From: Symsagittifera roscoffensis
Taxonomy: Eukaryota > Xenacoelomorpha > Acoela > Convolutidae
Reading direction: 5' to 3'
Assembly: GCF_963678635.1 (NCBI RefSeq)
Contig: NC_087070.1
Coordinates: forward strand, 12,374,539-12,438,538
DNA length: 64,000 nt
Each line of letters starts with the position of its first letter. The stretch's first letter is position 1. This document shows positions 45,001-59,476 of the stretch, piece after piece. Under the pieces are notes generated by a model. The model was not told where the DNA came from. It saw only the letters and a list, made by a program, of their open reading frames with translations, and did not search any database. The translations under genes and the position numbers were made by a program.

Positions 45001-47110
45001 GGCTAGTAGGCTGGATGCCAGGCTATATTGATGCATGACTGGATGGATAACTCGATTGATGGCTGCATCACGCGATGGATCGTTGCCTGGAAGGATGGAT
45101 ATATGGCTGAATGTTTAGATGAATGGTCGGATGACTGACTGAAAGGATGAATGAATGGAGGAATAGATCGCTAAACGGATGGATGTATGGCTGAAAGGAT
45201 AGATGGGTCGATGGCTAAAATTATTACTAGATAGGTGGAATGATGGATCGATGGCTGCATGAATGAAGAGTTAGATAGATGGACGGATTGCTCGATAAAA
45301 AGACGAATGGATTGATCGATTGTTGAATGTATAGTGGGATGATATATATGACTGGTTGGACTAATGGCTGAGCAAAAGGATGGATATATTGACCAATGGA
45401 TGGCTGGTACAACGATGGATGGATGGTTCGATGAATGGCTGGAATGGATAGATGGATGAAAATCTCGTTGGATGATTGATACATCGCTGGATGGTTAGCT
45501 GGAATGATGACTGCATGATTCGATGTACGGATGCCTCGAAGGATGTACAGTTGTCTGGATGTTGGATGAATGACCAGATGAACGGATGACTGACTGAATG
45601 GTTAGATAGCTGCAATGATAGAACGTTCGATTAAAGGATAGCTGAAAGTATGGCTAGATAGAAGGATGGATCGATGGCTGGCTTTATGAATAAATAGTTG
45701 AATAGATTGCTCGATAAAAATGGATGGATCGATGGCTAAGAGATCGCTGGATGGATAGATGGCTGGCTGGGTGGATCGATAAATAATCGGGTGGATGAAT
45801 AGATGAATGGCTGGATGGATCGAAAGATATCTGGATGAATGGATAGCTGAACGAATGGCTGGATAGATAGACCAATGGACAGCTGGTTGTATCAATGATT
45901 GGATGGCTCGATGAGTGGCTGGGATGAATGACTGGCTGGATGAATTAATGCAAGTCTGAAAGCATAGATATTTGACCAGATGTTTGACTGAATGGCCGGA
46001 CGAATGGATGGCTGACTGAATGAATACACGAATCATGCATTGAACGATAGATCGCTGAAGGGATAAATGGTTGACTGGAAAGATAAATGGCTCGATGGAC
46101 TGATGGCTATAAGTAAGGCTAGATAAGTGGCTCGATCCTAGTTGGATGATGGCTGAATGGATGAATTGGTGAAAAAAAAGATGGATGGATGGATCGACGG
46201 ATGAATGAATGGTTGAGTGGATAGGTGGCTGGCTTGTTAGTTCAAAAGAAAATTGGTTGGGTAGATTGGAGCAGGGCTGGGTGGATCGACATATACCTGG
46301 CTGAATGGATCAACAGATATCAGGATGGATGGATGACTGAACGAAACGAATGGATGAACCAATGGATGGCTGCATGTATGATATGAACAGATGAGTGGTG
46401 GGCTGGATGTATTGATACTTGGCTGGATTGGTTGATAGCTGGATGGAAGGATAGATGGCTTGATGGACGGATGACTAAATGTATGGCTAGATAGGTGGAT
46501 GGATCGATGGCTGTACCGATTTCTAGATAGAAAGATGGACGGATAAATCGATGTCTGAATGGATGGTTGGATAGATAGATGGATGGCTGGCTGGCTGGAT
46601 CGATAGATAACTGGATGGGATGATTGATGTAAACCTGGCTGGATGGATCGATATGGATGAATGACTGGCTTGATGCATGGATGGATCGCTGCTCGCTGGA
46701 TGAATTGATCGATGGATCGCTGTCTGGATAGATCAATTAATGGATTACTAACTCGATGGATGGCTGTGATGATGGATTGGATGGCTGAATAGATGGTGGC
46801 TGGTTGGATAGAGTGCTGTATGGACGAATGGCTCAATGGATATGGCTAGATGTATGGATGGCCGGTTGGCTGTAATGATTGGTGACGGGATTGATGACTG
46901 AATGAGTGACATGATGGATAGATGACTGAATGGAAAAAGGACAGGTAGCTGAATGTATAAATGAATTGCTGAGTAAAAAACAGGGTGGATAGATGGCTGA
47001 AAAGAATGCTGGATGGATGTCGAGATGTATGGCAAGATGGACGGATAGCTGAATAGATGAATGGATCAGTGCATGGCTTAATGGATCGATAGGTGGCTGC
47101 TTGGCTGGCC
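45000..47110. repeat. GATG/GGCT-type satellite, ~2.1 kb
   Basis: Continuous imperfect repetition of 4- and 8-base words such as GGATGGCTGGATGGAT, GAATGGATGGCTG and GATCGATGG. Minus-strand frames up to 199 codons encode Ser-Ile-His-Pro-type repetition and are by-products of the satellite. It lies about 0.5 kb beyond the stop of the RING gene. Confidence 0.95.
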
Positions 47111-47114
47111 GGAT

Positions 47115-47272
47115 GGATCCCACCCTTAGACTGTCCTGCCTTGCCTGGCCCTCACCTGCCTCGCCTTGTCCTCCCCTTCCCCGTTTTCCGTTATCCTGTC
47201 TTCATTGCTCTCACCTCCTCAGCCTTGTCTGGCCTTACTCTACCCTGCGAGTATCCCTACAGCCTCACATTT
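47115..47272. repeat. Pyrimidine-rich CCTTGCC-type repeat
   Basis: Irregular CCTGCCTTGCCTGGCC-like repetition follows the satellite directly and is much more GC-rich than its surroundings. It is probably another low-complexity array. Confidence 0.75.
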
Positions 47273-47602
47273 GAGCCTGATCATTGATCTTGCAATCAAA
47301 CTGGAAAATCAAACATAGCCAACAGACAGTTGGAAAAACGAATAAAAAACAAGAAAACAGAACAAAAATATAGACAGAAAACTTTTTTTGGGAAAACTGT
47401 AAAATAGGGAAAACTGGACTGGCACATGTGTATTTTTTTATACCGCTGGAAATTGAGAAAAGTAACGTCCATTTTTGAAATTAGAGTTCAAGCATGTTTT
47501 TTGCGGCCTTCTCAATTTAATTTTAACAAGAAAATGAACTGAACTTGAAAAGGAATTATTAGTCAAACCATCGGAACAAAAATTAAGCTTTGATCAGTTT
47601 TC

Positions 47603-47868
47603 TCAAATTGAATCAACTCTATCTAAAAGCTTGTGATTACTTTTAGGAGCCTCACCGGTAATTTTATCTCTTGTCGTAGGTCTGCTGGACGCTCGGTCCG
47701 TCGAGTTTAGGGATCCCCAGTTGACGTAATCAGAGGCAGTCTGGGCTGGTGTCTTTTTACCTCCCATGGATTGAAAATTAGTCTGCTGGTCATGGTTAGT
47801 AGTTCGCAATGCTAACTCAAAGCTCTCAGGCTTCAACGCGCCAGCTGAATGATCCCCCGAATTCGCGG
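47603..47868 (-). CDS. RING-gene last exon
   Basis: The acceptor is GCGTTTTAG, then 88 codons including the stop at 47603-47605. Polar, Ser/Thr-rich: 'KTPAQTASDYVNWGSLNSTD' and 'RASSRPTTRDKITGE'. There is no domain. It is probably a disordered C-terminal tail open to phosphorylation (inference). Confidence 0.72.
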
Positions 47869-50800
47869 CTAAAACGCAATAACATATTTTATAAGTAAGG
47901 TTAAAGAAGTAATCAAAGTCAAAGTGTATCAGGCTACATTGCAAGTTCCTTCACTAAACTATGATGTATCTTGTTAAGTCCCATTCGTTGTTTCAAACAG
48001 CTCTTAACACTCCTTGTTTATGATAACTGGCTCCAAATTAGTTTTTATCGGACATTATCAAATATCTACCTTGAAAATGACCTGCCAGAATTATTGAAAC
48101 CGAGAGCATGATAATTATTCAGTAAAAAAAATTAAATCGTCTATTCAAACTAGTCCCGTTCAAGCAGTTCATCACGTTTTAGTGACTTTTGGTTAAAATT
48201 GAGACCAATGAGCATCTCCAACAGACAGTTGTAAAAGAGTCAATGAACGCAAAGAAAAACGGACTTAATTATTTTTTAAAAACTGGCTCTTTTCCAGTTT
48301 CTCACCCCTGGTTAAATTTAAAAAATCAGCTGATCAAAAATTGTTCATGCTGCAGTTCGCATGCAAAAAATCCCAAAAATTAGATCACATATTCACGCTT
48401 ACACGTTTGATGCAGTTTATAACATGAGAAGTAGTTTTAAATAGTTTCAAACGGCGAATTTCAGAAAAAAGGGGGAAACTGGAAAAGAGCTGAAAAACTT
48501 CATCTTTCGAATTTCAAAATGAAAATATATGGCTGAAAAACTCTTTGAATTTCAAGAACAATTCATGATTGACACTTTTTTGAAAAATTCAATTTGCAAA
48601 ATACTGGTTCAATAGGTGAAGTTTTTATCCCGAAAAATAAACTCCTAACTTGAAGTCGATCACGTTTTTGTGACCTTTACACTTTTGCTGTTCGATAGTA
48701 GAGCTGCCTTACTTTCGACAAAGGAAACGAAATGAAGTTGAAAATCAATCAAAAGTCAAACCACGAAAAATCAAATTGGAGCGTGAAAAATTGTTTCAGA
48801 TTTTTAGTGAAAAAAAATCACAACTATATAAGAGTGTGAACTGCGTTATCATTTTGCTCGATAGTGGAGTTTGCCTTCCTTTCAACGAAGAAAATGAACT
48901 GAATTCAAAGAGAAATCAAACGACAAAAAAGTACATTTGAGCCTGAAAAAAAATCATCGCCACCTATATAAGACTCTGAACTATGTTCATCGATCTTAAT
49001 AAGCAGAAAACAATATTCAGACAAGCAATAGTCCAACAAAAAATTTTAAGACAGAAAGTACAAGTCCTAGCCTGATCCGAGCTAAGTACAACCTTTAACC
49101 CAAATCAAATCTGACGCTAAGTCTAAATTGATTCTAGAACCAGTCTATCGAAATATACCCAACAGACATTTGGAAAACTGTTAAGGAAACGGGGAAATGA
49201 TGGATTTTTTTTCAAACATTTTTCAAGTTTAAGTTTCGGAGAAAAAAAAATATCACATTAAAACTGTTTGAATTTATTTTCAGAACCTTTTATGATTGAC
49301 ACTCTCTTCACAAAACTAACCCAAATAGAGAAAACTGGAACAAAAAGTAAACACAGAAATCTGAGTTGTAAAGCACTTCCAAAAAAAGTTGTGCTTTTAC
49401 GCATTATTCGCAAAGTAATTGCACAGCGAAATCGGCCTTCCTTTTAGCAAATAAATTTTGAATTGGACTTGAAGGTAATCGAGTCAGACCGCAAAAAATC
49501 CAATTTGAGAGTTATCCAAAATTTGAGACATTCCTGGCAAAAAAATCAACACGAATTCTTTAAAAATTGTTTTCTTGAAATACTTTGACACTTAAAACCA
49601 GATTTCTGACGGGAATATGCTAACCGTTTTGTTTCGTCTGCAGCAGAGGGGTGACCGTTTCTTGATAGTCCTCCTGCACTCTCGAGTTCTGAAAACCAAA
49701 CAAATTCAATGTGGCCTAGGAAATTAGACAAGCGAATTAGACGACCGTTAACAATAACTCTTTGTGAATTTATACAATAAGCACTGGTTCAACAAACTTT
49801 TTGCTTAGATTGAAGTTATATAGAATATATTATCACAGAAAAAAGAATATATTATCACAGAACTGATCAAATTTTGTAATTTTTTCTGTATAATAACTTT
49901 AATTAAAAAAAGTATAGTTCATTTGTGAATTACAAAAACTATACAACTGTGAATTAACCTGATTTATGGTTGACAACAGTGTTTAATCAGTCAAAACTTC
50001 ATTCAAGTCTATAAACAATTTTTGCGAATCTTGCATGCGAGATATCTTCTAAATTCAGTTATTTTCTGATCCTCTATTTGCTTGTCGTCTAATTTCCTAA
50101 ACCCCAAGCAAAAGTTGAACAGCAATTAAAAATGCACCAAGGCATTGCAGTTCTATAAATGCAGCAAAAACTTTGCATTATACTACTAGCTCAATTGAGG
50201 ACACCTTGGGGTGGTCAATAGCTATGAATACTTAGAAGCAAATGCTAAAAAACTGACAATAAATACGAAAAAAAATTAAGGGTTAAAATCATGGCAATTT
50301 AAAAAAAAAATCCGAAAACAACACCAGTTTTGAATCTCATTCGCTAATTGCAAACTGCTCATATTGGTAACTGAACTAAAAACAAGTTCAAAAGATCGAC
50401 CTTTACCCAGAAACCTAAAATAAAGGGTTTATGAGCTTAGAATAACAATATTTCTCAGATGATATAACAAAATTCCGTCGAAAACGTTTTGTTAACAAGT
50501 GGAAAATTGACTGAACTAAAAAAAACCACACCAAGCATAGATATTCCGCACTTTCTTCGAAAGTCGGAACAAAAATGATGGTCAAGACAATTATCGTGTT
50601 CATGCAAATCTTTCATCTTCTCAGCAGAGCATCAAACATTGATTCACGTTATTGTTCCGACTTTCGTATCGAAAGTTACGGAATACTTGTGCTCGAGGTG
50701 GTTTTATTTTCTTCAGACAAATTTTGACTTTCTAACTAGCCATTTTTTACGGAATTATATCAGCCAAAAAGTATTGTTGCCGTGAGCTCAAATTTGGAAA

Positions 50801-53800
50801 GATACTTCACCTGTGATTATTTTTCGTAAAGTTACGGGAGTTTGAAAATAGGCATTTTGGGACAATTAACGCGCGATATATTTCGCGCAATTAACGCATA
50901 AGGGGAGATTTAATCTGTCTTAGAAATCGTTCCAAATTTGTTGAAGGAAGAGATTGCCATGATTGGTGTGTTACTAGGAGCGAAATCTATCAATTTATAT
51001 GGCGTCTGGGGGGATTATTTTCACAAAAAAATCTCATATCAAAAATCCATTGAACTTTAAAGGCAGTCGGAACATTCAGGGCTTCGCCCTGATACGAGCA
51101 GTCAGTCTTGTTTATTGTTTCCTTCCAAATGAAATGGCAGCTAAGTGTAGCAAACAGTCACTACTTGCCAATACCAGGATTGATATCAGCATTTAAAAAT
51201 GACTTGTTATTACGTAGTCTGGTAAAAGTTTAGCCCCATATTGAGAGGAAGAAAAACAAGCCTGCTCGTATCAAGGGAAAGCCGTGAATGCTACGCCTGC
51301 CATTCACCGTCCAAATTTAAAAATGGAAAAAGTCGGAACAAAAATGATTTCGTATATTTTTTTTACAATCCCTTCCCACAAGATACGTTAAGTACAAAGT
51401 ACGATATGTTGCATCTGGTAACGTCTTATTAAAACCAAATTAACTGCTTCAATTGAACTTGGAATGAATTTTTATGTCGGTGATTCTTTAATAGGACGAA
51501 ATAAATCGCGCGGTAATTATACCAAATTGATAATTTTCAAACCATCATAGTTTTACGAAAAACATTCGCAGATAAAATATGTTCTTTTTTCGTTCAGAAC
51601 ATCAAAAGCGTTCAGATAACATAAACATAGCCAGCGAATGATCGGGAAAACTGAAAGAATTCGAGGAAAAGATTAAAAGCTATTCAAGATTTTCGTGATC
51701 TTAACAGTCTTGCTGTTAGATAGCGGAAGTTAGCTTCCTTTTGACCAAAGAACTTAAAAAATCAGCACTTCTTTCAAAGAAAACAATCATCACTTCGTCA
51801 CTATCTCTCATAATAATAACGGCTTAAAGTACCGATTTAATTTAAGCAGTTAAAACCGAAGCAAGAGCAGAACTTACATGGGCAACGATAGCTGGATAGC
51901 ATTGAATGTTTTCATTGCGAAGTTGATCCTTCTCTTCACTGTAACAAACACATCTATGTCAGAGTTGATTATTATATGCAGTACCGATTGGATAATAAAA
52001 CAAAACAAAATCACCGCGAGCTATATAAGAGTCTGAATTACGTTCATCGACTCTTAATCAAACACTGCAGCCACCAGCATTTAATTCACAAGATACATTT
52101 CTTTTGCACAAACACATTGCACAAACAAAAAACGTGTTAAGGGGCTCTAAAAACAAAGAAACACGAATAAAAATATGCCTCAAATGGTAAAGTTCAGAGC
52201 AGAAAACCTCTAAGAACTCGGCAAAATTCGCTTTTGGGAAATCAGGAAACAGACTTAAACCATTACACCATAGAATTTGTGAGTTTGAACAACAAAGCCG
52301 AAGTATAAACCAGCGGAAAATTACGTCACTTGAAGGAAACTCGCATAACTTTCCTAACATAACAGTTACATAAATGTGACATATATTACGTAGCAGTTAC
52401 GTGTTATCGGCTGGTTTATATGGTAGCAGTATATTTTCCGGTTTATCAATGGTAATGGAAGCTGCTGAGTTTTCAGACCACTGAGTATCGTAGCCACGCC
52501 TTGAGATATTTGACCTTGATTTTGAACGCCCATCGATACCTGCAGTTGCTTCAGGCGAACTCTTCCCAGGTGGACATATGACTATTCCTATTGGGAGACG
52601 AAGCATGCCTTGTGGTACCCTGCCAGATTCCTGAAGAAAAACACACAACAAACAATAACTGATGTTCACTTCAAGTAGAAGATTAGACACAGTGGCGAAG
52701 CGGTTCTTCGCACCACTTGCGATACAACACAATATTAGCAGTGCAAGCTAGCAGGCAGGAAAATAAAGTCACTAAATCCAAAAATAAAAAAAACATAAAA
52801 AATCCAAAACGTTGTCTGGAACCATGTCCTATTTGCGGAAAACACGTCCAGAAACGCAATCGACGGCAATTGATGAAAATTCAAAAAATCATTAACAAGC
52901 GGCTACTGAGCCGACGAAACTTTATAATTTCCCGTAGAACCGAAATATAACTGTTATAATGAAAAACTTTGAATCATTTTGTGCGATCCGGAATGAAGCA
53001 TAAAACCTATTCTTCCTTTGAAATGACCCCAAACTAGGTCACTTAGCCGATAAAAAGTTAAGCCGGAATGAAGCATAAAACCTATTCTTCCTTTGAAATG
53101 ACCCCAAATTAGATCAATTAGCCGATAAATAAATAAAGTACAAAAGTAATTCAAAAAACAGAAAGCAATTAATTTGAAAACAGCGTACAAAAAATCAGTT
53201 CTACGATTTGTCAACTAAGCCGACAAAACATAAGCAGGCAAACTATAGGCCGTCATTTTTTTGGAAAGATATAATTCAAGTTCGAAAAAAAAAAAAGGTT
53301 CCTGGTCAGATTCGAGCCCACGACCTTTGCCGTCCCAGCCGTATTATTCGCCTCTAGGCTAAGTGCCAATCACGCATATATATTTGAATTCATTATGAAC
53401 CAAGATACAGGTAACTATGTTAAATAAGTTGGATCAAGGGAGCAATCTCCTCCCCCCGTAATGACTAAATGGGCTATCCCCGCAAAACAAAAACTGTAAA
53501 ACGCTATGAAAAGACTTCGACAAACGCACGAAGATGGTTAATGTGTTCATATCACGCAATCAATTGACCGTCTGAAGTTTATTTTATAAGATTATCGAGA
53601 AAATTCAAACAAAAAATCGAAATTTATTAGAAAAAAACTTTTATTGCAAAATTTTGTTTGGGCGACCACTACCTAAACGCAACTCAGGAAACCAAATTAC
53701 ACTTCGTGACCATGAATAGAATTAAAATTAAAGTAAAAGCATAAACAACTAAACCGAAAAAAGAACTAGAGTAAAACGATAAATTAACACCGATAACTTT

Positions 53801-56800
53801 TGAATAGTCAATCTTTTTGTAATTAGCCACACAACATATTATGCGTTTTATACGCCCGAGGTTATTTTCCTCCCTCGCGTGCACTTTGTTTCCCAACTGC
53901 AACTGAGACAAAGTAAAGGCATGCAAGGATTGCTGTATTTGGATAGCTTCAAAAATCTGGGTTTGACATCTGTACCATATCGCCTCAAAACGGCGGCGAA
54001 ATCCTTCGAGAGCGATGTTTGTTGTCGGCTGGTGGTCATTTGTACGGAAACACACAATCCACATCTTTCTGGAACCTGGCCTTGCTCCGTGAGGTATTCC
54101 GGTTTTCCTTTCCGCCAAATGTATCCTCGAAGAAATTTTTAAAATCCTCTGGGATCTGGTAGCTTTTGATGACAATTTTGTATCACTCCTCTACATAAAG
54201 AAGCGGTGCAAAAGCAAAGGAGGTCAAGAGGCGTATGGACAATTTGAAATCTTTGTCCTCTCGATAATGAACGGCATAACCGAGTTCAAGAATCTTTCTG
54301 TACATAGCCTGAGAAAAAAGAAAGCAACACCCCTTTATTTCTGTTTGTGGGAACTTCTCCCTACGAAGCCACGAGTCTAGCGAAGCCCTTACAAAGTCCA
54401 TCATAACAGAAACTGTTGTTTTCGCGTCTGACTTTAGATTGGACCAGAGTGCGTGTGTGTCTTGACGCTTACCCGAGTGAAGTGCGCAAATGCAGGAGAA
54501 AGTTGTGCCGTCAAGAAAACAATGCACTGTGTAGACCTGGTAGAAGTTTTCCGCGCAGCTCTTAAAAGTTCTATCGCTGAACCCGTTCCATAACTGTTGA
54601 GAGCATCAAAATCTATTTTCATGCCAAATTTGTCTGACTCTCCTTATGGTTTTGGGGAGTACAGGCATCTTCGAGGAACATTCAGGCGTCCCGTGTACTA
54701 ATGCGGAAGAAAGTAAATCAATTTTTTCATGAAGCGTCTGTGCAGGTTGCCGCGTTTTTGAGTTTCGCATTGGTTGCATATGTTTCCATTAATGCGTCAT
54801 CGGGTCCATTCGTATGTTCCTGTGTTGACGATTTCACATACTCTCCCTTTTATGTCCAAAATGCATTGCTGCTTTGATCTCCTTAGTTCGCATTCCCAGT
54901 GGACTGAGTTGGTTAACTCACGTTTCCTATAATATGTGTAACTGTTGTATATGGCCTTCTGCCCTCTTTGATCTGCATTGAAAAGATGATTATTGGTTCT
55001 AAACAAATTTCACGTATTTAAGAAAATGAACCAAGAATTGCATCCGTAGCCAATTGTTTAATAGCTAATTGAGGGGGGGGGGGGTCACAATGAGTCTGCG
55101 CAAACTGGTGTTACATATATCAAGTTCATATTTTTGCTCCGACTTCTTTGTTGCAGCGCAAAAGTAAATGGATATAAACGAAACGAAAGTGTGAAAGTGA
55201 GCAAGAACTAATGGCCAAGCGGTCCAAGATAAATGCTAGAAATTAGGTCGACCGGTTCGGAGTAGGTTCAAGACTCCACCTACCCATGTTATAACATGCT
55301 AAAATAGGGTATCAGCCCCTATTTTTGCATGTTATAACATGTGTAGGCGGGAGGCTCGAACCTACGACGAGCCGGTCGACATAAGGTCTAGCATTTGTCT
55401 TAGACCACTTGGTCATTAGTACTTACTTACTTAGGGCAGAACGTGCGCATCCGTCTTTACTGTAGTTAAGCTTAACGATGAGCGCGAGAGGGTAATATGC
55501 TCGCGGGATGTCGGATTCAATAACCCATACGAGATCACCCGTCAGATTGGGTGTTCCACTTCGCACGCTTGTTCAGTAAGGGGACATATTCTCGTAGCCA
55601 ACAAGACAATATTAACGTCCGCATACGGTCGAAGTGTTCGCCAGCAGATAGCGAAGGAAAGCTTGCGGCATAGCGTCCAAGCAAAACGTGATTGGGGGGC
55701 TAACGCTTCTAAATCGCGCGAATCGGTACTTACTGGAGTGATCGGCCTTGCATTCAAAGCCTGATCCACTAAGCAGAGTTTTGTTCCTCGCACTTTTTCT
55801 GTTACTGTCCTACTGCCTAGTATATCGTGGAGCACACGTTTAACACTACGGACGAGACGCTTCCAAGAACCGCCATGATGTGGTGCTCTGGGAGTGTTAA
55901 ACTTCCAGGCAATACCTTCATGTGCAAAGACGGTTGGAGCCACGTAGTTTCAGTTCATGATACATTCAAGAATTTCCTTATCTGCACCAACAAAGTTTGT
56001 TCCGTTTCCGACCAAAAAATGCTGTGCAGTGGCGCGCGATAAAAAAAAAGCTCGGTGCCCATCACACATGAGCTGGTGTCTAGTGGAGGCACAACCTCGA
56101 GGTGTACAGCCCTAGTGGTGAGGCAAGTGAAAAGAAAACCATCTTTTCTCAGTGCTCTTTGGAATGGAACATAATATGGTCCAACATATTCCACGCCTGT
56201 AGAGGCGAAAAGTGGTTGCTTATACCCGAGGCGTTTGACGGGTAAATCGGCCATAATCGATTTGACCGTGATTGCTTTCCGCTTTCGACACGTAACGCAC
56301 TGATTTTCAGTAGACTTCAGTAGTCGATGCAACCCCAGTATAGCGTACTTCAGGTCAATCACGGAGCGCATGTGGTCGAACCCTTGGTGAAAACCCTAAA
56401 TTCCGAGCCAACAACCGAACTAAAGTATGCCGGTCGTCAAGCAAAATGGGGTGTTTGGTATCAAATTTGGTGTCATTTTAACTTATGCGGCCAATGGACC
56501 GAAGAAAACCAGCCGGCCCTAAGAACGAAGAGTACGTTGCAATCTTGTTGTTGCTCTTATTGTGTTTAACAGAGGTAGTAATTTCACTTCGACTTGAAAC
56601 GAGTCGATTTGCGCAAGATGTACAAGCTTCTTCTCCGCTATATCTAGCTCAAGTAGATAGGTGAACTCAATGCTGGTACCGCAAATTGTGCATGTGATGG
56701 CAGCAGCCTCAAGATAAAGGCAATTGTTTGCTTATACCTTGTTGAAGAATCGAATTTTTCCCAGTCAAATCCTTGATCCAGTCTTGACTGACGCAACATC

Positions 56801-59411
56801 GGTGAAGAAGGAATACGATGTCTCCAAACACTTATCTACATCGCATGACGGACAGTTTAACCTGATTTAATTGATATCACCTCTTGATTGAGTTTAAACG
56901 GCCACACCCTAGTCCTACGAATGGCTGGCCCAAAAACCCAGCTGCTATCCTTGAGGGCTTCTGAAGAAACCCCTCGCGGACCGGTATCAGGATAATCGCC
57001 ACTCAGGACATGGTTAATCTTGTCAACGATGGTAGATTTGAGTAATCCGCCGACACGCCGACACAGTTTCCGACGAAGACAGTAACTCATCATTAGAATT
57101 TAGCCAATACAGCACAGTGGTGCTACTTGTCCACAAAGATATTCACTTTAACGCTAAGTGCCTGCACAATTTTGACTTTCAACCATGTGGCAAGTAGAGC
57201 AGCTTGAAGCTCTAACTTGGGTATTGACAACGCTTTCTCTATCGCGAAACGCGCTTTACCGAAGACAAAATAGATTATGAGTCGCGCACGCAAAAACCCA
57301 ATGACGCAGAAAACATCGTGCGAGTTATCACCGAACAGGTTAAGCTCGATGCGATCCACAGGTTCTGTGAAGTAACTGCGGGGAAGTGTCAATTGACATA
57401 ACAGAGGGAGGGAGGCCGGAGTGACACTCGAGAAGCTTTCCCTTATATCTTCAGGTAAATCATTTTTCCATTTTTGGCCACTTATTCGCTAAGTGTCTTT
57501 GAGTAAAGACGAGCCGTTACGGAGTACGGGGCTACTAGCCAAATTGACTTCGGGGTTCATTACAAAGGTTATTTCTTCAATCTTACTGACAAACTCAGTC
57601 AAAACAAAAACAACTAATTTAAGCAATTTTACCAAATCCCGACTAGTTTTAACTGCTTGCTCGATGTTTTCGAACGATTCCAAAAAATCGTCCATATAGA
57701 ACTTTTTGGCAACCACTGATGCTGCTGCAACTGCCACAAAAAATGAAGCGAAGATTGATCTTGGCCGAGGACTCCATGGAAATACAAACCCTCTACATCC
57801 GCAGAGACGGCGTGCACAAGCAGTCGGAAGCGCAATAGAACGAACATCAGGTTTTGGATTATGTCTGGACCCACCAATAGGACTTGATTTGAAAATGGGT
57901 CATGCTTTACAGCCCCGTTATACACTCGGCGCAGAAGATACCACTCTCGATCGGTTCGCGAACGTGGATCATAAGGTTCGGCGTTAACGACATGACCTTT
58001 CTTGATGTCCTCCCTTATTGTATCTGCGTATCTTTCGCGCAGCTCTGGGTCTTTACTTAACCTTCGCTTCGAAGTTTTAAATTGAGCGAGCTATGAAAAA
58101 TAATGATTAGAGAGACAGACAATTTTATCAGCCCAAAGCAGGGGCACGATGTATTTTCACCATCGTGGAATGTTTCTGAAATAAGGATGGATAAAGCGCG
58201 TTTATCCGCAGAAAAACAGGCATCGACTTGTTTAAAGGCTCCATAAGATTCCAATTCATACCAAGACTTTATCTGGTCAGTTAAAGACGAGTCTTCATTA
58301 GCAAAACTAAAGCACGAACAAGTTGACCCGGCGGACAGTGGTAACGGACCACAAACGACCAAACCTATCGGTAGGCGGTAGGAACATATTAAGTTAGTCT
58401 TCTCCTAAGAAGAATTTAATCGGACCAAAGGCGTGGTAGTAATCCTGTCCTAAGATAACTTCTACATCTTCAGAGTTGTACAGTAAGGGCTTTATAGGAG
58501 GATATTTATCCCGCTACTTGATACATTCTGTACCAATGAGAATGTTGTAATCCACATATGCCTCCATAGTGAAGGATAAATTAACTTTATTTGGTTCAGA
58601 CGAGACATTGAATTTGACTCGCTGAGTTTCGATGACGTTTAGGGCATGGAAACCACTGATAGAAAAAATAGTATGGCTCACCAACCTACTTTAAGCGGCT
58701 AGCGACAGATGCCGATACCCAAGAATGTGTAGATGCTCCGTTGCAAATAACCAACTTCTGGGCACTGGCGCTATCCGAAAATACACCACCTGTTGCAATT
58801 GGCAACAGTCTTTTCGGTATTTCTTTGTAATTTTCTCTCCTTACAGCGGCATGAGTGGAAACAGATTTAACATCTTTCGGTTTAGATTCATGTTGTTTAG
58901 TTGATGTTGTTTACTTGATGTCCCTACAGCGGCATGAGTGGAAACAGATTTAACATCTTTTGGTTTAGATTCATGTTGTTTACTTGATGTTGTTGTTTAC
59001 TTCATGTTGTTTACTTGATGTTTAGATTTCAAGTTGTTTACTTGATGTTTTTAATTTGGTGGAAAAAAAATCTTTCAAGACGGTGAAGAAGGACGTTGTG
59101 CGTGTTCTCACAGTGCTGATTTGGATATTTCTTTGTTCTTTGCCTTCGTGCAATTAGAGAAGCTATGGTTCCCATTGAGGCAAGCAAAGCAAAGCTTTTG
59201 CTCAGCTACAAATTTCGCTCGCTTAGTATCTTTCTTTTCCTTGAACACAGCGCAAACCCAATGTGCATGCTTTACTTTACTCAGCGGAAAATTAGGCTTG
59301 CTTTTGTTATCGATAGGGCTTTTATAGTTAGATACAAACACTTATTTTCGGTTTATACTGTTTCTTTCTTTGGTTTGAGCAAAATCATAGCGCGCTCTCT
59401 TTTAACCAATT

Positions 59412-59476
<65 letters not shown>

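Larger units (their letters stand above)
47490..49560. repeat. Repeat copies around the last exons of the RING gene
   Basis: A diffuse unit occurs at about 47490-47600, 48645-48845, 48850-49015 and 49390-49530. Shared words are TTCGATAGTRGAG, GCCTTCCTTT, AACAAAGGAAATGAA-like, AAAGTCAAACC, AATTTGAGCGTGAAAA and CTATATAAGAGTCTGAACT. A CCAACAGACAGTTGGAAAA word accompanies it at 47319, 48217 and 49158. Further copies are at 51690-52070 and 63405-63750. I saw none outside this gene. Confidence 0.75.
55431..59400 (-). mobile_element. BEL/Pao LTR retrotransposon, decayed
   Basis: On the minus strand the order is gag zinc knuckle (59341-59108), protease-like segment (~58830-58690), reverse transcriptase (~58360-57490), RNase H (~57392-57123) and integrase (~56570-55431), the BEL/Pao arrangement. 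Many frames are open for 80-140 codons but shifted relative to one another. LTRs were not identified: the left end stops near 55430 and the right end runs into a GA microsatellite. It sits in the large intron, in the same orientation as the RING gene. Confidence 0.88.

Noticed and set aside
45227-47123. Long minus-strand frames rich in Ser-Ile-His-Pro (up to 199 codons)
   Set aside because: They translate the GATG/GGCT satellite; all frames there are open because the repeat lacks stops on that strand.
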